Of a DNA stretch of 64,000 nucleotides, positions 1 to 9,302 are shown in pieces (position 1 is the first letter of the stretch; the number at the start of each line of letters is the position of its first letter). The notes below the pieces were generated by a model. It made no database searches. It worked only from the letters and a program-made list of their open reading frames with translations, and was not told the origin of the DNA. The translations under genes and the position numbers were made by a program. Source of the stretch: Halomonas campaniensis (GTDB lineage Bacteria; Pseudomonadota; Gammaproteobacteria; Pseudomonadales; Halomonadaceae); the NCBI RefSeq assembly GCF_002211105.1, contig NZ_JPUA01000034.1:1-64000 (forward strand), in the 5' to 3' direction.

Positions 1-95
1 TGCAGTACCGAAATCAGGCCTTGGCCGCTTAGTTTTTCACTGTCCAAGTTTATGGGGTCAGTTCATGCGAGGTGCCGTTTTTATTGTCAAAGCAA

Positions 96-1184
96 CTATT
101 CCGATTGAAAGGCCGTGCGGTGGAAATCCGCTGCGGCTTGGACTTCCGCAATGCCGCAGGTATCGGGCACAGGCACGGTGTTGCCCGCCAATACGGCAAG
201 TACGGCTCTAGTGCCGTTGGCCAGTGACTCAAGGTTATAGCCGCCCTCTAATACAAACACCAAACGGCCATCGCAGTGTTGTTCGGCCAGTTTTTGCATG
301 AATCCGGTCAGTGCGCCAAAACCTTCATAGGAAACGTTTAAGGCCAAATCGTGCCAGTGGGGGTCAAATCCTGCCGAGACTAAAATAATGTCGGGCTTGA
401 ACCACGCTGCGGCCGGGGCAAGAATATCGCGAAACGCCTTGAGGTACGCTTCGTCGCCAGCGCCAGCCGGTAACGGAACATTAATCGTGGTGCCTTCAGC
501 TAAACCGGCGCCCACTTCTTCCAGATGGCCTGAGCCGGGATAGAAGGGTGCTGCGCGGTGAATATCGAAAAACATTACGTCCGGTTCTGCCCAGAAAATA
601 TCCTGGGTGCCGTTACCGTGATGGGCATCCCAATCAACAATCAGCACTCTTTCGCAACCCAGTGCGCTGCGCGCATGGGCTGCGGCGACTGCCACATTGT
701 TGAATAAACAAAATCCGCGGGCGCGAACGGGCTCTGCGTGGTGTCCAGGCGGGCGCACAAGTGCAAAGGCGCTTTTAGCGCGCTTCTCCATTACGGCTTC
801 TACTGCGGCAATGGCCGTTCCGGCGGCGACTTCGGCGGCATCTACGCTTCCCGGTGAGACCGCTGTGGTATCCACATCCAGCCAGGCATTTTTCCCGCGT
901 AGGCTAAAAATATCGCTTAGATAGGAAGTGGTATGCACTCTGGCGAGTTGATCATGGGTGGCTGCTTTGCCACCTTCAATGTGTAGGCCCGCAATGGGCG
1001 CTTTCTCAAGCAGGTGCTGAATAGCTTTCAAGCGGCCGGGGTGCTCGGGGTATTTCCATGGCACAGGAAGCCCTGAAAGCAGATGTCGAATGCGCTTATC
1101 GATTCGTTGCGGTAGAAAGTCGGCGTCAATATTGGGCTCGTGAGCGAGCACCCGATCATCATAGAAAGCAATGACTTTATGCAT
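96..1184 (-). CDS. Histone deacetylase-family protein
   Basis: This is a 362-residue member of the class II HDAC / acetylpolyamine amidohydrolase / AcuC superfamily, a cytoplasmic zinc-dependent deacetylase. The whole catalytic signature is present: the HH pair in RPPGHHAEP (His148-149), the zinc ligands Asp186 and His188 in DWDAHHGNG, Asp273 in SAGFDPH, and a catalytic-type Tyr315 in LEGGYN. Length and order fit a complete single-domain enzyme. It starts at an ATG with only a weak AGG upstream. Natural substrates of bacterial members vary (acetylated polyamines, proteins, small molecules), and nothing in the neighbourhood decides between them. The gene stands alone and is not next to acetoin genes. 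Confidence 0.92.
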   Translation of the reverse strand: MHKVIAFYDDRVLAHEPNIDADFLPQRIDKRIRHLLSGLPVPWKYPEHPGRLKAIQHLLEKAPIAGLHIEGGKAATHDQLARVHTTSYLSDIFSLRGKNAWLDVDTTAVSPGSVDAAEVAAGTAIAAVEAVMEKRAKSAFALVRPPGHHAEPVRARGFCLFNNVAVAAAHARSALGCERVLIVDWDAHHGNGTQDIFWAEPDVMFFDIHRAAPFYPGSGHLEEVGAGLAEGTTINVPLPAGAGDEAYLKAFRDILAPAAAWFKPDIILVSAGFDPHWHDLALNVSYEGFGALTGFMQKLAEQHCDGRLVFVLEGGYNLESLANGTRAVLAVLAGNTVPVPDTCGIAEVQAAADFHRTAFQSE

Positions 1185-1335
1185 AATGGCTACCTAATGT
1201 GCGTGCGATAAGTCACAGCAGTAAATTCCAACAAGTTACTGCAGCCCTTTAATCGCACAATGGGCACGAAATGCTTATCTACAGTAAGGCAGGCTAGACG
1301 AGGTTATACAATATCACTCTCAAACGATGCCGCTC

Positions 1336-1812
1336 TCAGACAATGCCACTCTCAACACTAAACGCTAGGGTCATGCTGAGCTCTTCTACCTGATCTGCAA
1401 ATGAGGGCTGCCACTCGCCGCGTAAAATGAGCGGTGCCTGTACCCATCGCCAGCGTAAGCCAGTGGTGATGCTCTCTACTGCTCGTTGGGTGCCCGTGCC
1501 ATCGTGCCCCGCGCGAATATAGAGCGCGCAGGGTAATCCCTGTTTCTTTTCAATGACAGGATAGTAGCTGCGATCAAAAAAATCCTTGAGCGCGCCGCTC
1601 ATATAGCCCAGGTTTTCCGTGGTGCCGAGCAGAATCGCATCGCAGGCAAGTACATCCTCTGGGCCTGCTTCCAGGGGCGCTTTTACCACGCAGTGCATCT
1701 GTTCAAGGTCGGGATGGCTAGCTCCCTGGAAGGCCGCATCGCGCAGTAGGCGCGTATTTGCCGAAGGGGCATGGGCAACAATTAATAGCTGTTTTTTGAA
1801 CTCAGATGTCAT
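1336..1812 (-). CDS. Flavodoxin-like NAD(P)H-dependent FMN reductase family protein
   Basis: The protein has 158 residues and a flavodoxin-like fold. The N-terminal strand LLIVAHAPSANT is followed by a phosphate-binding-type loop, and the middle part reads LLGTTENLGYMSGALKDFFDR, the usual FMN-contact region of WrbA/NADPH-dependent FMN reductase relatives (about residues 60-85). It is probably a soluble flavoprotein acting on quinones or an unknown acceptor; the substrate cannot be read from the sequence. It starts at an ATG and is transcribed separately from its neighbours. Confidence 0.8.
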   Translation of the reverse strand: MTSEFKKQLLIVAHAPSANTRLLRDAAFQGASHPDLEQMHCVVKAPLEAGPEDVLACDAILLGTTENLGYMSGALKDFFDRSYYPVIEKKQGLPCALYIRAGHDGTGTQRAVESITTGLRWRWVQAPLILRGEWQPSFADQVEELSMTLAFSVESGIV

Positions 1813-1905
1813 GGCAGTAGCCTAAATCAGCAGTGAAAATGTAAAGGTTTGCGACTAGTACTGAAAATGCCACACTGCTTTAGTGACGTTAACTAGAGAG
1901 GCTAT

Positions 1906-2280
1906 ATGCCCAAGAATACCTCTATCAATGTCTTTTACGATGCGCAGTGCTCGCTGTGTCGTAAAGAGCGGCGTCGCTATGAGCGCTGGTCGGGGCGGCA
2001 TGCCGCTGATATCGCTTGGCTTGATGTGAGTGAACATCATCAGGTGCTACAGCAAAAGGGCGTCGATCCCGACATGGCGCTGCGCTCTCTGCATATCGAA
2101 ACGGCATCTGGGCAATTGGTGGAGGGGATCGATGCTTACCGTTTATTAATGAAGCGTATTCCCTTGTTGGCGCCTGCTGCCTGGATCATTGGTCTTCCAG
2201 GCATTAAACCGGGATTGCGGTCGCTTTATGATGTCTGGGTGAAGCGCCGCCTGAAGAAACAAGGCCGGTGGAATTGCTAG
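1906..2280 (+). CDS. DUF393 / DCC-family thiol-disulfide oxidoreductase-like protein
   Basis: This 124-residue protein begins with FYDAQCSLCRKE, which carries the Asp-x-x-Cys-x-x-Cys motif (Cys15, Cys18) that defines the DCC (DUF393) family. The family is predicted to have a thioredoxin-like fold and to take part in thiol-disulfide exchange, but its biochemical role is poorly known. The length is usual for the family. The ribosome site before the ATG is weak (AGAGAG). The next gene follows after 42 bases on the same strand and may be co-transcribed. Confidence 0.85.
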   Translation: MPKNTSINVFYDAQCSLCRKERRRYERWSGRHAADIAWLDVSEHHQVLQQKGVDPDMALRSLHIETASGQLVEGIDAYRLLMKRIPLLAPAAWIIGLPGIKPGLRSLYDVWVKRRLKKQGRWNC

Positions 2281-2322
2281 ACTGTGTACGAAAGACACAC
2301 CCGATAAACCAAGGAGAGAAGC

Positions 2323-2799
2323 ATGGCATTTGCACTTTCATCAATGAAGGTTACCAGCTCGGCGTTTGCTGACCATCAAGCGATCCCTGCTAAGCACACA
2401 GGGGAGGGCGAAGATGTTTCGCCAGCGCTTGCTTGGCAGGGTGCGCCTGAAGGAACCAAGGGGTTTGCGGTGATCTGTCACGATCCTGACGCCCCGCTGG
2501 TTAAAGACGGTAACTACGGCTTTGTCCACTGGGTACTCTATAACCTACCCGGCGATATCCAGGAATTAACGGAAAAGACGGCGGTGGGCACCGTCGGCGC
2601 AAATGATAAAGGCGATACAGGTTATTGTGGCCCGATGCCGCCAGAAGGGCACGGCAAGCATCTTTATTATTTCTGGGTGCTGGCGCTGGATCATCAAACC
2701 TCGCTTCCTGAAGGGCTCACGCTGACAGAACTACTCAAAGAGGTAGAGCCCAATCTGCTGGGTATGAACCGCCTGGTCGGCACCTACCAGCGCGGTTGA
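2323..2799 (+). CDS. YbhB/YbcL family Raf kinase inhibitor-like (PEBP) protein
   Basis: This 158-residue protein belongs to the phosphatidylethanolamine-binding protein superfamily, bacterial YbhB/YbcL branch. The hallmark ligand-pocket motifs are present: CHDPDAPLVKDGNYGFVHWVLYNLP-type sequence at about residues 50-75 (DPDAP and HWVLYNLP) and YCGPMPPEGHGKHLYYFWVLAL (GP-PP-GHG-HxY) at about 107-130. There is no signal peptide, so it is cytoplasmic. A strong AAGGAGA precedes the ATG. The physiological ligand of bacterial members is not established. Confidence 0.93.
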   Translation: MAFALSSMKVTSSAFADHQAIPAKHTGEGEDVSPALAWQGAPEGTKGFAVICHDPDAPLVKDGNYGFVHWVLYNLPGDIQELTEKTAVGTVGANDKGDTGYCGPMPPEGHGKHLYYFWVLALDHQTSLPEGLTLTELLKEVEPNLLGMNRLVGTYQRG

Positions 2800-2889
2800 T
2801 CTAGCAAACTGGCTGGACATTTTGCGTAACCCGTGTAGGCTCCATCGCTTTCTTAGCCCTTTACCTAAGCCAAGTGATGGAGCCTTGTG

Positions 2890-3231
2890 ATGAGCGATCT
2901 GCCTAACTGTCCTGCCTGTGCCTCTGAGTATAGTTATGATGATGGCCTTCAATATGTCTGCCCAGAGTGTGGCCACGAGTGGTCAAAGGTAGCAGAAGAA
3001 GAGGGAGCCGATGACACGTCAGGCGTACGCGATGCCAATGGCAATATGCTAGCCGACGGTGATAGCGTCACGGTAATCAAGGACTTGAAGGTTAAGGGCA
3101 GTTCCCTGGTGGTTAAAGTAGGTACCAAAGTGAAAAGCATCCGCTTGGTAGACGGCGATCACGACATCGACTGCAAAATTGATGGTATCGGCCCAATGAA
3201 GCTGAAATCAGAATTTGTCAAAAAAGCCTAA
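2890..3231 (+). CDS. yjdM: YjdM (formerly PhnA) zinc-ribbon protein
   Basis: This small 113-residue protein carries an N-terminal zinc ribbon with two CPxC-type knuckles (Cys7/Cys10 and Cys24/Cys27), an acidic linker and the YjdM C-terminal domain ([23 protein letters not shown] ... [21 protein letters not shown]). This pattern is close to E. coli YjdM, once called PhnA although not shown to degrade phosphonoacetate. The ATG at 2890 is preferred over the adjacent GTG at 2887 because GGAG lies 7 bases before it. Its function is unknown; no phosphonate genes are nearby. Confidence 0.92.
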   Translation: MSDLPNCPACASEYSYDDGLQYVCPECGHEWSKVAEEEGADDTSGVRDANGNMLADGDSVTVIKDLKVKGSSLVVKVGTKVKSIRLVDGDHDIDCKIDGIGPMKLKSEFVKKA

Positions 3232-3252
3232 AGCCATTAGTAATAGACAAAA

Positions 3253-3290
3253 AAATAGCCTCCTCTGCCAGGGGGCTATTTACTTTTTAA
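3253..3290. terminator. Bidirectional Rho-independent terminator
   Basis: A hairpin with arms AAATAGCCTCC and GGGGGCTATTT is followed on the plus strand by TACTTTTT and preceded by a run of A (3249-3255). It can therefore stop transcription of yjdM from the left and of the small minus-strand gene from the right. Confidence 0.85.
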
Positions 3291-3303
3291 CTATCCACGA
3301 GAG

Positions 3304-3504
3304 CTACGCAGTGGTGTTAATTTGCGTACCTACGCTGCCACTTGTCGCCAGCTGAGGTTCCGCAGCGCCGTCTATTAGTGCCGTTATCTGCGCTGCCTGC
3401 CCGTCTAGAGCATCTTTGAAAACGCTGAATTGAGCTTGTTGGATCGTTTGTGCCTGCCTCATATCCAGCGTTGCATTTACCATGTTGTTTACTGCTGCAT
3501 CCAT
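3304..3504 (-). CDS. YjfB-family putative motility protein
   Basis: This 66-residue protein matches the YjfB_motility family: an N-terminal helix followed by MRQAQTIQQAQFSVFKDALD and a Gln/Ala/Thr-rich tail. A very strong GAGGAGG lies 6 bases before the ATG. Members are short, alpha-helical and often near or co-regulated with flagellar genes in Proteobacteria and Bacillus, but no biochemical function is known. No flagellar gene is visible in this window. Confidence 0.75.
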   Translation of the reverse strand: MDAAVNNMVNATLDMRQAQTIQQAQFSVFKDALDGQAAQITALIDGAAEPQLATSGSVGTQINTTA

Positions 3505-3622
3505 AGTTACCTCCTCGAATGATCGCGATGCCTCCTACAGTAGGGGCATCTAATACCTTTTTGACGCTAGCAGAGGCGGCTAATCAATGCAAAGCCGGCC
3601 AGGCCGCAGCTATAGCTTTTTT

Positions 3623-3640
3623 AAATGATAATGATTGTTG
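3623..3640. promoter_or_regulatory. Fur-box-like site upstream of the suf operon
   Basis: The stretch AATGATAATGATTGTTG contains two tandem matches to the GATAAT-type hexamer of the Fur consensus, followed by a degenerate third one. It lies about 160 bases before the Rrf2 start. Iron control of suf through Fur is well known in enterobacteria; here it is inferred from this partial match only. Confidence 0.4.
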
Positions 3641-3696
3641 TTTTTGATGCGATTAGCGGCGAACGTGCCGATATTTTGCGTAAATTGCTATCCATT

Positions 3697-3749
3697 TTGC
3701 TCAGGGGCTTCACATCAAATTTATACAGGACTAAAATGGTACTCAATTG
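3697..3749 (+). promoter_or_regulatory. Probable suf promoter with overlapping Rrf2/IscR-like operator
   Basis: A possible sigma-70 promoter has -35 TTGCTC (3697-3702), a 17-base spacer and -10 TTTATA (3720-3725). Overlapping its start region is ATACAGGACTAAAA followed by TGGTACTCAAT (3723-3747). This resembles the type-1 IscR pattern, with ATA-x3-GACT, an A/T centre and a degraded right arm. The position fits autorepression by the Rrf2 protein encoded just downstream. Confidence 0.4.
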
Positions 3750-3800
3750 ATGTGGCGACCATTTGATTTGCTGCGTACTGATGACATAAAGGGAGTCGAC

Positions 3801-4265
3801 ATGCTTAAGCTTTCTCGGCTGACAGACTATGCCGCAGTGGTCATGGCGCAAATTGCCCGCCATTCCCAGGCGTCGCATGCAGCGGCAGAGTTAGCAGAGG
3901 CCGTGCAGTTGCCCCATCCGACGGTGAGTAAAACGCTCAAAATGCTAGTGCGGGCAGGGCTGCTGGTTTCTCAGCGTGGCGCCCAAGGCGGTTACCGTCT
4001 GGCCCGGCCCGCATCGCAGATTACTGCCGCCGATATTATTGCGGCGATTGAAGGCCCCGTCGCCATGACCGAGTGCAGCCAAGCAGAAGGCGATTGTGAG
4101 CTTGTGGCTACCTGCGGTGTGGCAGATAACTGGCAGCGGGTCTCCTTGGCCATGCGTACGCTGCTAGAGAGCGTAACGCTGGCGCATCTGGCCGATACAG
4201 CGCCGATTAAGCTGCCAGTCCAACTGCCTATTCAAACGATCAGTCTGTCGGCGGCGTCGGCCTAA
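3801..4265 (+). CDS. Rrf2-family SUF operon regulator
   Basis: This 154-residue transcription factor has an N-terminal winged helix (LSRLTDYAAVVMAQIARHS; recognition region LPHPTVSKTLKMLVRAGLL) and the Rrf2 wing GAQGGYRLAR. Three cysteines, Cys92, Cys99 and Cys105, lie where IscR binds its Fe-S cluster. It corresponds to the 'SUF system Fe-S cluster assembly regulator' of Xanthomonas and Halomonas rather than IscR. The start at 3801 is chosen because GGGAG precedes it and the family begins MLKLSRLTDYA; an upstream in-frame ATG at 3747 would add 18 unconserved residues. It probably represses the operon when clusters are plentiful. Confidence 0.92.
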   Translation: MLKLSRLTDYAAVVMAQIARHSQASHAAAELAEAVQLPHPTVSKTLKMLVRAGLLVSQRGAQGGYRLARPASQITAADIIAAIEGPVAMTECSQAEGDCELVATCGVADNWQRVSLAMRTLLESVTLAHLADTAPIKLPVQLPIQTISLSAASA

Positions 4266-4343
4266 CGGCGGCGCAAGACCAGCAGGCCTAATTTATTATT
4301 AAAGGCGATGACCTCGCCACCCAACTGCCCGGAGGGTATCACC

Positions 4344-5786
4344 ATGGCAAGCGAAGAAATGGAACAGTTGGTTCGTCGCGAATACAAAGATGGCTTTGTA
4401 ACCGATATTGAGAGCGACACCCTGCCACCTGGCCTGGATGAAAACACCATCGCCTTTATCTCTAAAAAGAAGGGCGAGCCGGAGTGGATGCTGGAGTGGC
4501 GTTTGGATGCCTACCGCCAGTGGTTGAAGATGGAAGCCCCTTCCTGGGCGCATCTGGACTATCCGCCGATTGATTACCAATCGATCTCCTATTTTAGTGC
4601 GCCAAAGCGCCCGGAAGACCGCCCGCAAAGCCTGGATGAAGTGGATCCCAAGCTGCTGGAAACCTACGAGAAGCTGGGCATTCCGCTGCACGAACGCGCC
4701 GCGCTGGCAGGCGTTGCGGTCGATGCGGTGTTTGACTCCGTTTCGGTCGCCACCACGTTTAAGAAGCAGCTGGGCGAAGCCGGGGTTATTTTCTGCTCGA
4801 TTTCGGAAGCTATTCGCGACTACCCGGAGCTGATCAAGCAGTACTTGGGCACCGTGGTGCCCGTGGCGGACAACTACTTTGCCGCGCTGAACTCAGCGGT
4901 GTTTACCGATGGCTCCTTTGTGTTTGTGCCGGAAGGCGTGACTTGCCCCATGGAGTTGTCCACCTATTTCCGCATTAACGCGGCCAACACCGGCCAGTTT
5001 GAGCGCACGCTGATTATTTGCGAAAGCCGTGCCCAGGTCTCTTATCTGGAAGGCTGTACGGCGCCGATGCGCGACGAAAATCAGCTTCACGCTGCCGTGG
5101 TCGAGCTTGTCGCTCTGGATGACGCCTATATCAAATACTCCACCGTGCAGAACTGGTACCCCGGTGACGAGAATGGTGTCGGTGGTATCTATAACTTCGT
5201 GACCAAGCGCGGTGATTGCCGTGGCGACCGTTCACGGATTAGCTGGACGCAGGTTGAAACCGGCTCCGCCATTACCTGGAAGTACCCTTCCTGCGTGCTG
5301 CGCGGCAAAGACAGTATTGGCGAGTTCTACTCAGTCGCCGTTACCAACGGTCGCCAACAGGCCGATACCGGCACCAAGATGATTCACATTGGCGAAGGCA
5401 CGCGTTCCTATATCGTTGCTAAGGGTATCTCCGCAGGCAGAAGTGATCAGTCCTATCGCGGCCTGGTGAAAATCGGCCCGCGTGCCAAAGGGGCGCGTAA
5501 CTTTACCCAGTGCGACTCCCTGCTGATTGGCGATAAGTGCGGTGCACACACCTTCCCGTATCAGGAAATTGGCAATAGCACGGCGACCATTGAGCACGAA
5601 GCGACCACCTCGAAAATCGGTGAAGACCAGCTGTTCTACTGTCAGAGCCGCGGTATCTCGGAAGAGGACGCCGTCAGCATGATTGTGAATGGTTTCTGTA
5701 AGGACGTCTTCCAAGAGCTGCCCATGGAGTTCGCCGTTGAAGCCGAAGCGCTGCTCAACGTGACCCTGGAAGGCGCGGTAGGTTAA
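4344..5786 (+). CDS. sufB: Fe-S cluster assembly scaffold SufB
   Basis: This 480-residue protein is the core scaffold of the SufBC2D complex, on which [4Fe-4S] clusters are built from persulfide sulfur. Family features include [17 protein letters not shown], the beta-helix segment with [19 protein letters not shown] (the conserved Cys that receives sulfur in E. coli SufB) and the C-terminal [18 protein letters not shown]. The ATG at 4344 is chosen because GGAGG precedes it by 8 bases and homologues begin near MASEEMEQL; a longer ORF from 4308 has no such support. It is the first structural gene of the operon. Confidence 0.97.
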   Translation: MASEEMEQLVRREYKDGFVTDIESDTLPPGLDENTIAFISKKKGEPEWMLEWRLDAYRQWLKMEAPSWAHLDYPPIDYQSISYFSAPKRPEDRPQSLDEVDPKLLETYEKLGIPLHERAALAGVAVDAVFDSVSVATTFKKQLGEAGVIFCSISEAIRDYPELIKQYLGTVVPVADNYFAALNSAVFTDGSFVFVPEGVTCPMELSTYFRINAANTGQFERTLIICESRAQVSYLEGCTAPMRDENQLHAAVVELVALDDAYIKYSTVQNWYPGDENGVGGIYNFVTKRGDCRGDRSRISWTQVETGSAITWKYPSCVLRGKDSIGEFYSVAVTNGRQQADTGTKMIHIGEGTRSYIVAKGISAGRSDQSYRGLVKIGPRAKGARNFTQCDSLLIGDKCGAHTFPYQEIGNSTATIEHEATTSKIGEDQLFYCQSRGISEEDAVSMIVNGFCKDVFQELPMEFAVEAEALLNVTLEGAVG

Positions 5787-5859
5787 TCGTTAGCTGTTTA
5801 GACTACTTAATTATATCAGTGTCGCCGTAGCGACTCGTCAGAATTAGAAGGTAATCAAT

Positions 5860-6609
5860 ATGTTGCAAGTGAATGATTTACACGTCTCCGTCGAAGGTAA
5901 TGAAATCCTCAAAGGGCTGACCCTGACCATCAAGGCGGGTGAAGTGCACGCCATTATGGGGCCGAACGGCGCGGGTAAATCGACGCTATCCGCGGTGATT
6001 GCCGGTAAAGATGGCTACGAAGTTACACAGGGCACGATTACCTTTGAAGGCAAAGACGTGCTTGAAATGGAGATCGAAGAGCGCGCCCAGGCCGGTTTGC
6101 TGCTGGGTTTCCAGTATCCGGTCGAGATTCCAGGGGTTAAAAACATTTACCTGCTGAAGTCGGCGCTTAATGCCCAGCGGGTAGCCCGCGGCGAAGGCGA
6201 AATGCCCGCGCCGGAGTTTATGAAGCTGGTGAAAGAGAAGCTGGGCTACATGAAAATGGACGCCAGCTTCCTCCAGCGCGCCGTTAACGAAGGCTTCTCC
6301 GGCGGTGAGAAAAAGCGCAACGAGATTCTGCAAATGCTGGTGCTGCAGCCAAAGCTTGCCATGCTGGATGAGATCGATTCTGGCCTCGATATCGACGCCA
6401 TGAAAATTGTCGCCGACGGCGTTAATAGCCTGCGCGCTGAAGATCGTGCCATTCTGCTGGTCACTCACTACCAGCGCCTGCTGGATTACATCGTGCCGGA
6501 CAAGGTTCACGTCCTGGTCGATGGCCGTATTGTTAAAACCGGCGACGCCGAGCTGGCTAAACAGCTGGAAGCCAATGGGTACGAAGGTATCGAGGAGTCT
6601 GTGGCATGA
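5860..6609 (+). CDS. sufC: Fe-S cluster assembly ATPase SufC
   Basis: This 249-residue protein is the ABC-type ATPase of the SufBC2D scaffold, cytoplasmic and not a transporter. It has Walker A GPNGAGKST (residues 34-42), the SufC-specific signature FSGGEKKRNE, Walker B LAMLDEIDSGLDID and a switch His in LVTHYQRLL. Its stop overlaps the sufD start by four bases (ATGA), which suggests translational coupling. Confidence 0.97.
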   Translation: MLQVNDLHVSVEGNEILKGLTLTIKAGEVHAIMGPNGAGKSTLSAVIAGKDGYEVTQGTITFEGKDVLEMEIEERAQAGLLLGFQYPVEIPGVKNIYLLKSALNAQRVARGEGEMPAPEFMKLVKEKLGYMKMDASFLQRAVNEGFSGGEKKRNEILQMLVLQPKLAMLDEIDSGLDIDAMKIVADGVNSLRAEDRAILLVTHYQRLLDYIVPDKVHVLVDGRIVKTGDAELAKQLEANGYEGIEESVA

Positions 6610-7946
6610 GCGATACGCAAACCTTTTTAGACACCCTGAAGGCGCGCAGCTCGAACTACACGGCGGAACCCACCTGGATCGCTGCGCGTCGTCAAGCCGG
6701 AGCCGCGCGTTTTGAAGCGCTGGGTTTCCCCACTCGCCGTGATGAAGAGTGGAAGTACACCGATGTGCGTTCGATCGCCCAGGGTAACTTTGCGATAGCC
6801 GACAACGCCGAGTTCTCTCCGGCCACTGCCGCGGCGCTAACGCTGCCGATTGATGCTTACCGCCTGACCTTTGTGGATGGCGTGTTCTCATCGGCGCTCT
6901 CGGATGTGGATTCATTGCCGTCGAGCGTACAGGTGTTGCCGCTCTCCAAGGCGCTAGAAGAGAACCATGAAGCCGTGGGTGGCCCGCTGGGGCGCTTAAC
7001 CGGGGTTGATTTCTCGCCCTTCGCCGCGCTCAACACGGCGTTTATGGAAGAGGGCGCCGTGGTACGCATTGCACCGGGAACGGTGGTTGAGAAACCCATC
7101 CTGCTGCAGTTTCTGTCCCGTGCGGGACAGCCGGTGATGTGCCATCCGCGTGTATTGGTGGAAGCCGGTGGGCGTAGCGAAGCGACGCTGATTGAGCACT
7201 ATACTGGCGAAAGCGAAGCGACTAACTTCACCAACGTAGTAGGCGAGTTGATGCTTGACCGTGGCGCGATCCTGGCCCACTACAAGCTGCAAGAAGCGCC
7301 GTTGGGTGATATGCACGTGGCAAGCATCCACGTGGAGCAGGGACGCGATACGCGCTATACCTCTTACAACCTGAGCCTGGGCGGCGCACTGGTGCGCAAC
7401 GACCTGATCAGCGATTTGAATGGCCAGGGGGCGGAAACCAACTTCCTGGGCCTGTTCTTTGGTCAGGGGCGTCAGCACGTCGACAACCACACCAAGGTCA
7501 ACCACAATGCGCCGCTGACGTTCTCCAACGAGAACTACAAGGGCATTCTGGATGACCGCGCCCACGGGGTGTTTAACGGCAAGGTCTACGTCAAGCGCGA
7601 TAGCCAGAAGATCGAAGGTTTTCAGAGCAACCAAAACCTGCTGCTATCGGATCGCGCTCACATCGATGCCAAGCCTGAGCTTGAGATCTACGCCGATGAC
7701 GTTAAGTGCTCCCACGGCACCACCACGGGCCAGTTAGACGAAGAGGCGATCTACGCGCTGCGTACCCGCGGTATCGATGAAGCCACCGCTCGCGGACTGC
7801 TAACGCTCGCTTTTGCTGGCGAAGTGTTGGAAAAAGTGACTCTGGATGAGATTGCCGAGCGCGTGGAATTAGCGGTTGCGGGCAAGCTGCCCGAGCGTTT
7901 CAATCTTGCCGGATTGGTCGAAGCGGCGGTTTCACTTAACGACTAG
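6606..7946 (+). CDS. sufD: Fe-S cluster assembly protein SufD
   Basis: This 446-residue SufB paralogue completes the SufBC2D complex and in E. coli is needed for iron entry. The N-terminal helical region contains PTRRDEEWKYTDVRS, typical of SufD. The beta-helix core follows, with the C-terminal signature AHIDAKPELEIYADDVKCSHGTTTGQLDEEAIYALRTRGI split by conserved Cys-Ser-His-Gly. The start overlaps sufC by four bases. Confidence 0.97.
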   Translation: MSDTQTFLDTLKARSSNYTAEPTWIAARRQAGAARFEALGFPTRRDEEWKYTDVRSIAQGNFAIADNAEFSPATAAALTLPIDAYRLTFVDGVFSSALSDVDSLPSSVQVLPLSKALEENHEAVGGPLGRLTGVDFSPFAALNTAFMEEGAVVRIAPGTVVEKPILLQFLSRAGQPVMCHPRVLVEAGGRSEATLIEHYTGESEATNFTNVVGELMLDRGAILAHYKLQEAPLGDMHVASIHVEQGRDTRYTSYNLSLGGALVRNDLISDLNGQGAETNFLGLFFGQGRQHVDNHTKVNHNAPLTFSNENYKGILDDRAHGVFNGKVYVKRDSQKIEGFQSNQNLLLSDRAHIDAKPELEIYADDVKCSHGTTTGQLDEEAIYALRTRGIDEATARGLLTLAFAGEVLEKVTLDEIAERVELAVAGKLPERFNLAGLVEAAVSLND

Positions 7947-7972
7947 CGCCATTAAACAATCAGGAGCGTCTG

Positions 7973-9268
7973 ATGCCACATTCCGTTATTGAGCCAACGC
8001 TCAGCCCTTTGCAAGCGAGTGCTTTGCAAACCAGCCCAGCGTCAGCGACTTTTGATGTTATGCGCCTGCGCCAGGACTTTCCGGTGCTGGCCCGTGAGGT
8101 GCACGGCAAGCCGCTGATCTATTTAGACAACGCGGCCACCAGCCAGACGCCTCAACAGGTGATTGACGTCTTTAGCGATTACTACTCGCGCTATAACGCC
8201 AATATTCACCGTGGGCTGCATACCCTCGCCGATGAGGCAACGGCGGCGTTTGAAGGTACGCGCCAACGGGTTAAAGGGTTCCTTAATGCGGAAGATGCAC
8301 GCCAGATCATCTTTACCCGCGGCACCACAGAAGCGATTAACCTGGTTGTGAATAGCTGGGGACGTACAAATCTTGCGCCGGGCGATGAGGTGCTGATTTC
8401 GATGTTGGAGCACCACTCCAATATCGTGCCCTGGCAACTGTTGGCCGCCGAGATAGGCTTCACCATCAAGGTGATACCCGTTGAGGCTACCGGCGCACTG
8501 GATATGGCCGCTTACCGTGAGCTATTGAGTGAGCGCACCAAGCTGGTAGCGGTCAACCACGTCTCAAACGCTCTGGGTACCGTTAACCCGGTGCAAGAGA
8601 TGGCAGCCCATGCTCATCAGCAGGGTGCGCTTATTCTGGTTGATGGCGCCCAGGCAGCACCCCACCAAGTGGTCGATGTGCAGGCCATTGATGCCGACTT
8701 CTATGCATTTTCCGGCCATAAGGTGTATGGGCCGACGGGCGTGGGCGTGCTCTACGGCAAGCATGCGCTGCTTGAAACCATGCCACCCTGGCAGGGCGGC
8801 GGTGAGATGATCAGCACGGTCTCCTTTGATGTGGGCACCACCTTCGCCGCTATTCCGCACAAGTTTGAAGCGGGTACGCCCGCTATTGCGGAGGTAATCG
8901 CCCTGGGCCGAGCCCTCGAGTGGATGGAGAGCACTGGTATAGCGGCGATCGGAGCCTGGGAAGGCCAACTGCTGAATCACGCGACCCAGGCGGTGGGTAA
9001 CATTGATGGCCTGCGTATTCTAGGCACGGCGCCAAATAAAGCGGCAGTGCTCTCTTTTATCGTTGAAGGTGCCCACTCCCAAGATATCGGTCTACTGATC
9101 GATCAGCTTGGCGTCGCTATTCGTACCGGTCACCACTGCGCGCAGCCCTTGTTGCACCACTTCGGGGTAGACGCAACGTGCCGTGCTTCTTTTGCGGCGT
9201 ATAATACCCTCGAAGAAGTGGATCGCTTTGTAGAAGCACTCCAACGTGTCATTGGTATGGTGCGTTAA
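7973..9268 (+). CDS. sufS: Cysteine desulfurase SufS
   Basis: This 431-residue PLP enzyme of the group II (SufS/CsdA) type releases sulfur from cysteine as a persulfide. The PLP lysine lies in AFSGHKVYGPTGVG and the catalytic cysteine in RTGHHCAQP. About 25 residues precede the usual SufS start (before the DFPVLAREVHGKPLIYLDNAATSQ region), a little longer than E. coli SufS (406 residues). A CAGGAGCG site precedes the ATG. Group II desulfurases usually need SufE or SufU to take the sulfur; no such gene lies in the cluster. Confidence 0.97.
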   Translation: MPHSVIEPTLSPLQASALQTSPASATFDVMRLRQDFPVLAREVHGKPLIYLDNAATSQTPQQVIDVFSDYYSRYNANIHRGLHTLADEATAAFEGTRQRVKGFLNAEDARQIIFTRGTTEAINLVVNSWGRTNLAPGDEVLISMLEHHSNIVPWQLLAAEIGFTIKVIPVEATGALDMAAYRELLSERTKLVAVNHVSNALGTVNPVQEMAAHAHQQGALILVDGAQAAPHQVVDVQAIDADFYAFSGHKVYGPTGVGVLYGKHALLETMPPWQGGGEMISTVSFDVGTTFAAIPHKFEAGTPAIAEVIALGRALEWMESTGIAAIGAWEGQLLNHATQAVGNIDGLRILGTAPNKAAVLSFIVEGAHSQDIGLLIDQLGVAIRTGHHCAQPLLHHFGVDATCRASFAAYNTLEEVDRFVEALQRVIGMVR

Positions 9269-9302
9269 GGTCGGTTCTTTAAGAATCGTCATAAGGACAG
9301 TT

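Noticed and set aside
1..95. Possible end of a gene at the left edge
   Set aside because: No reading frame with recognisable features enters here, and the short minus-strand frame overlaps the deacetylase gene.
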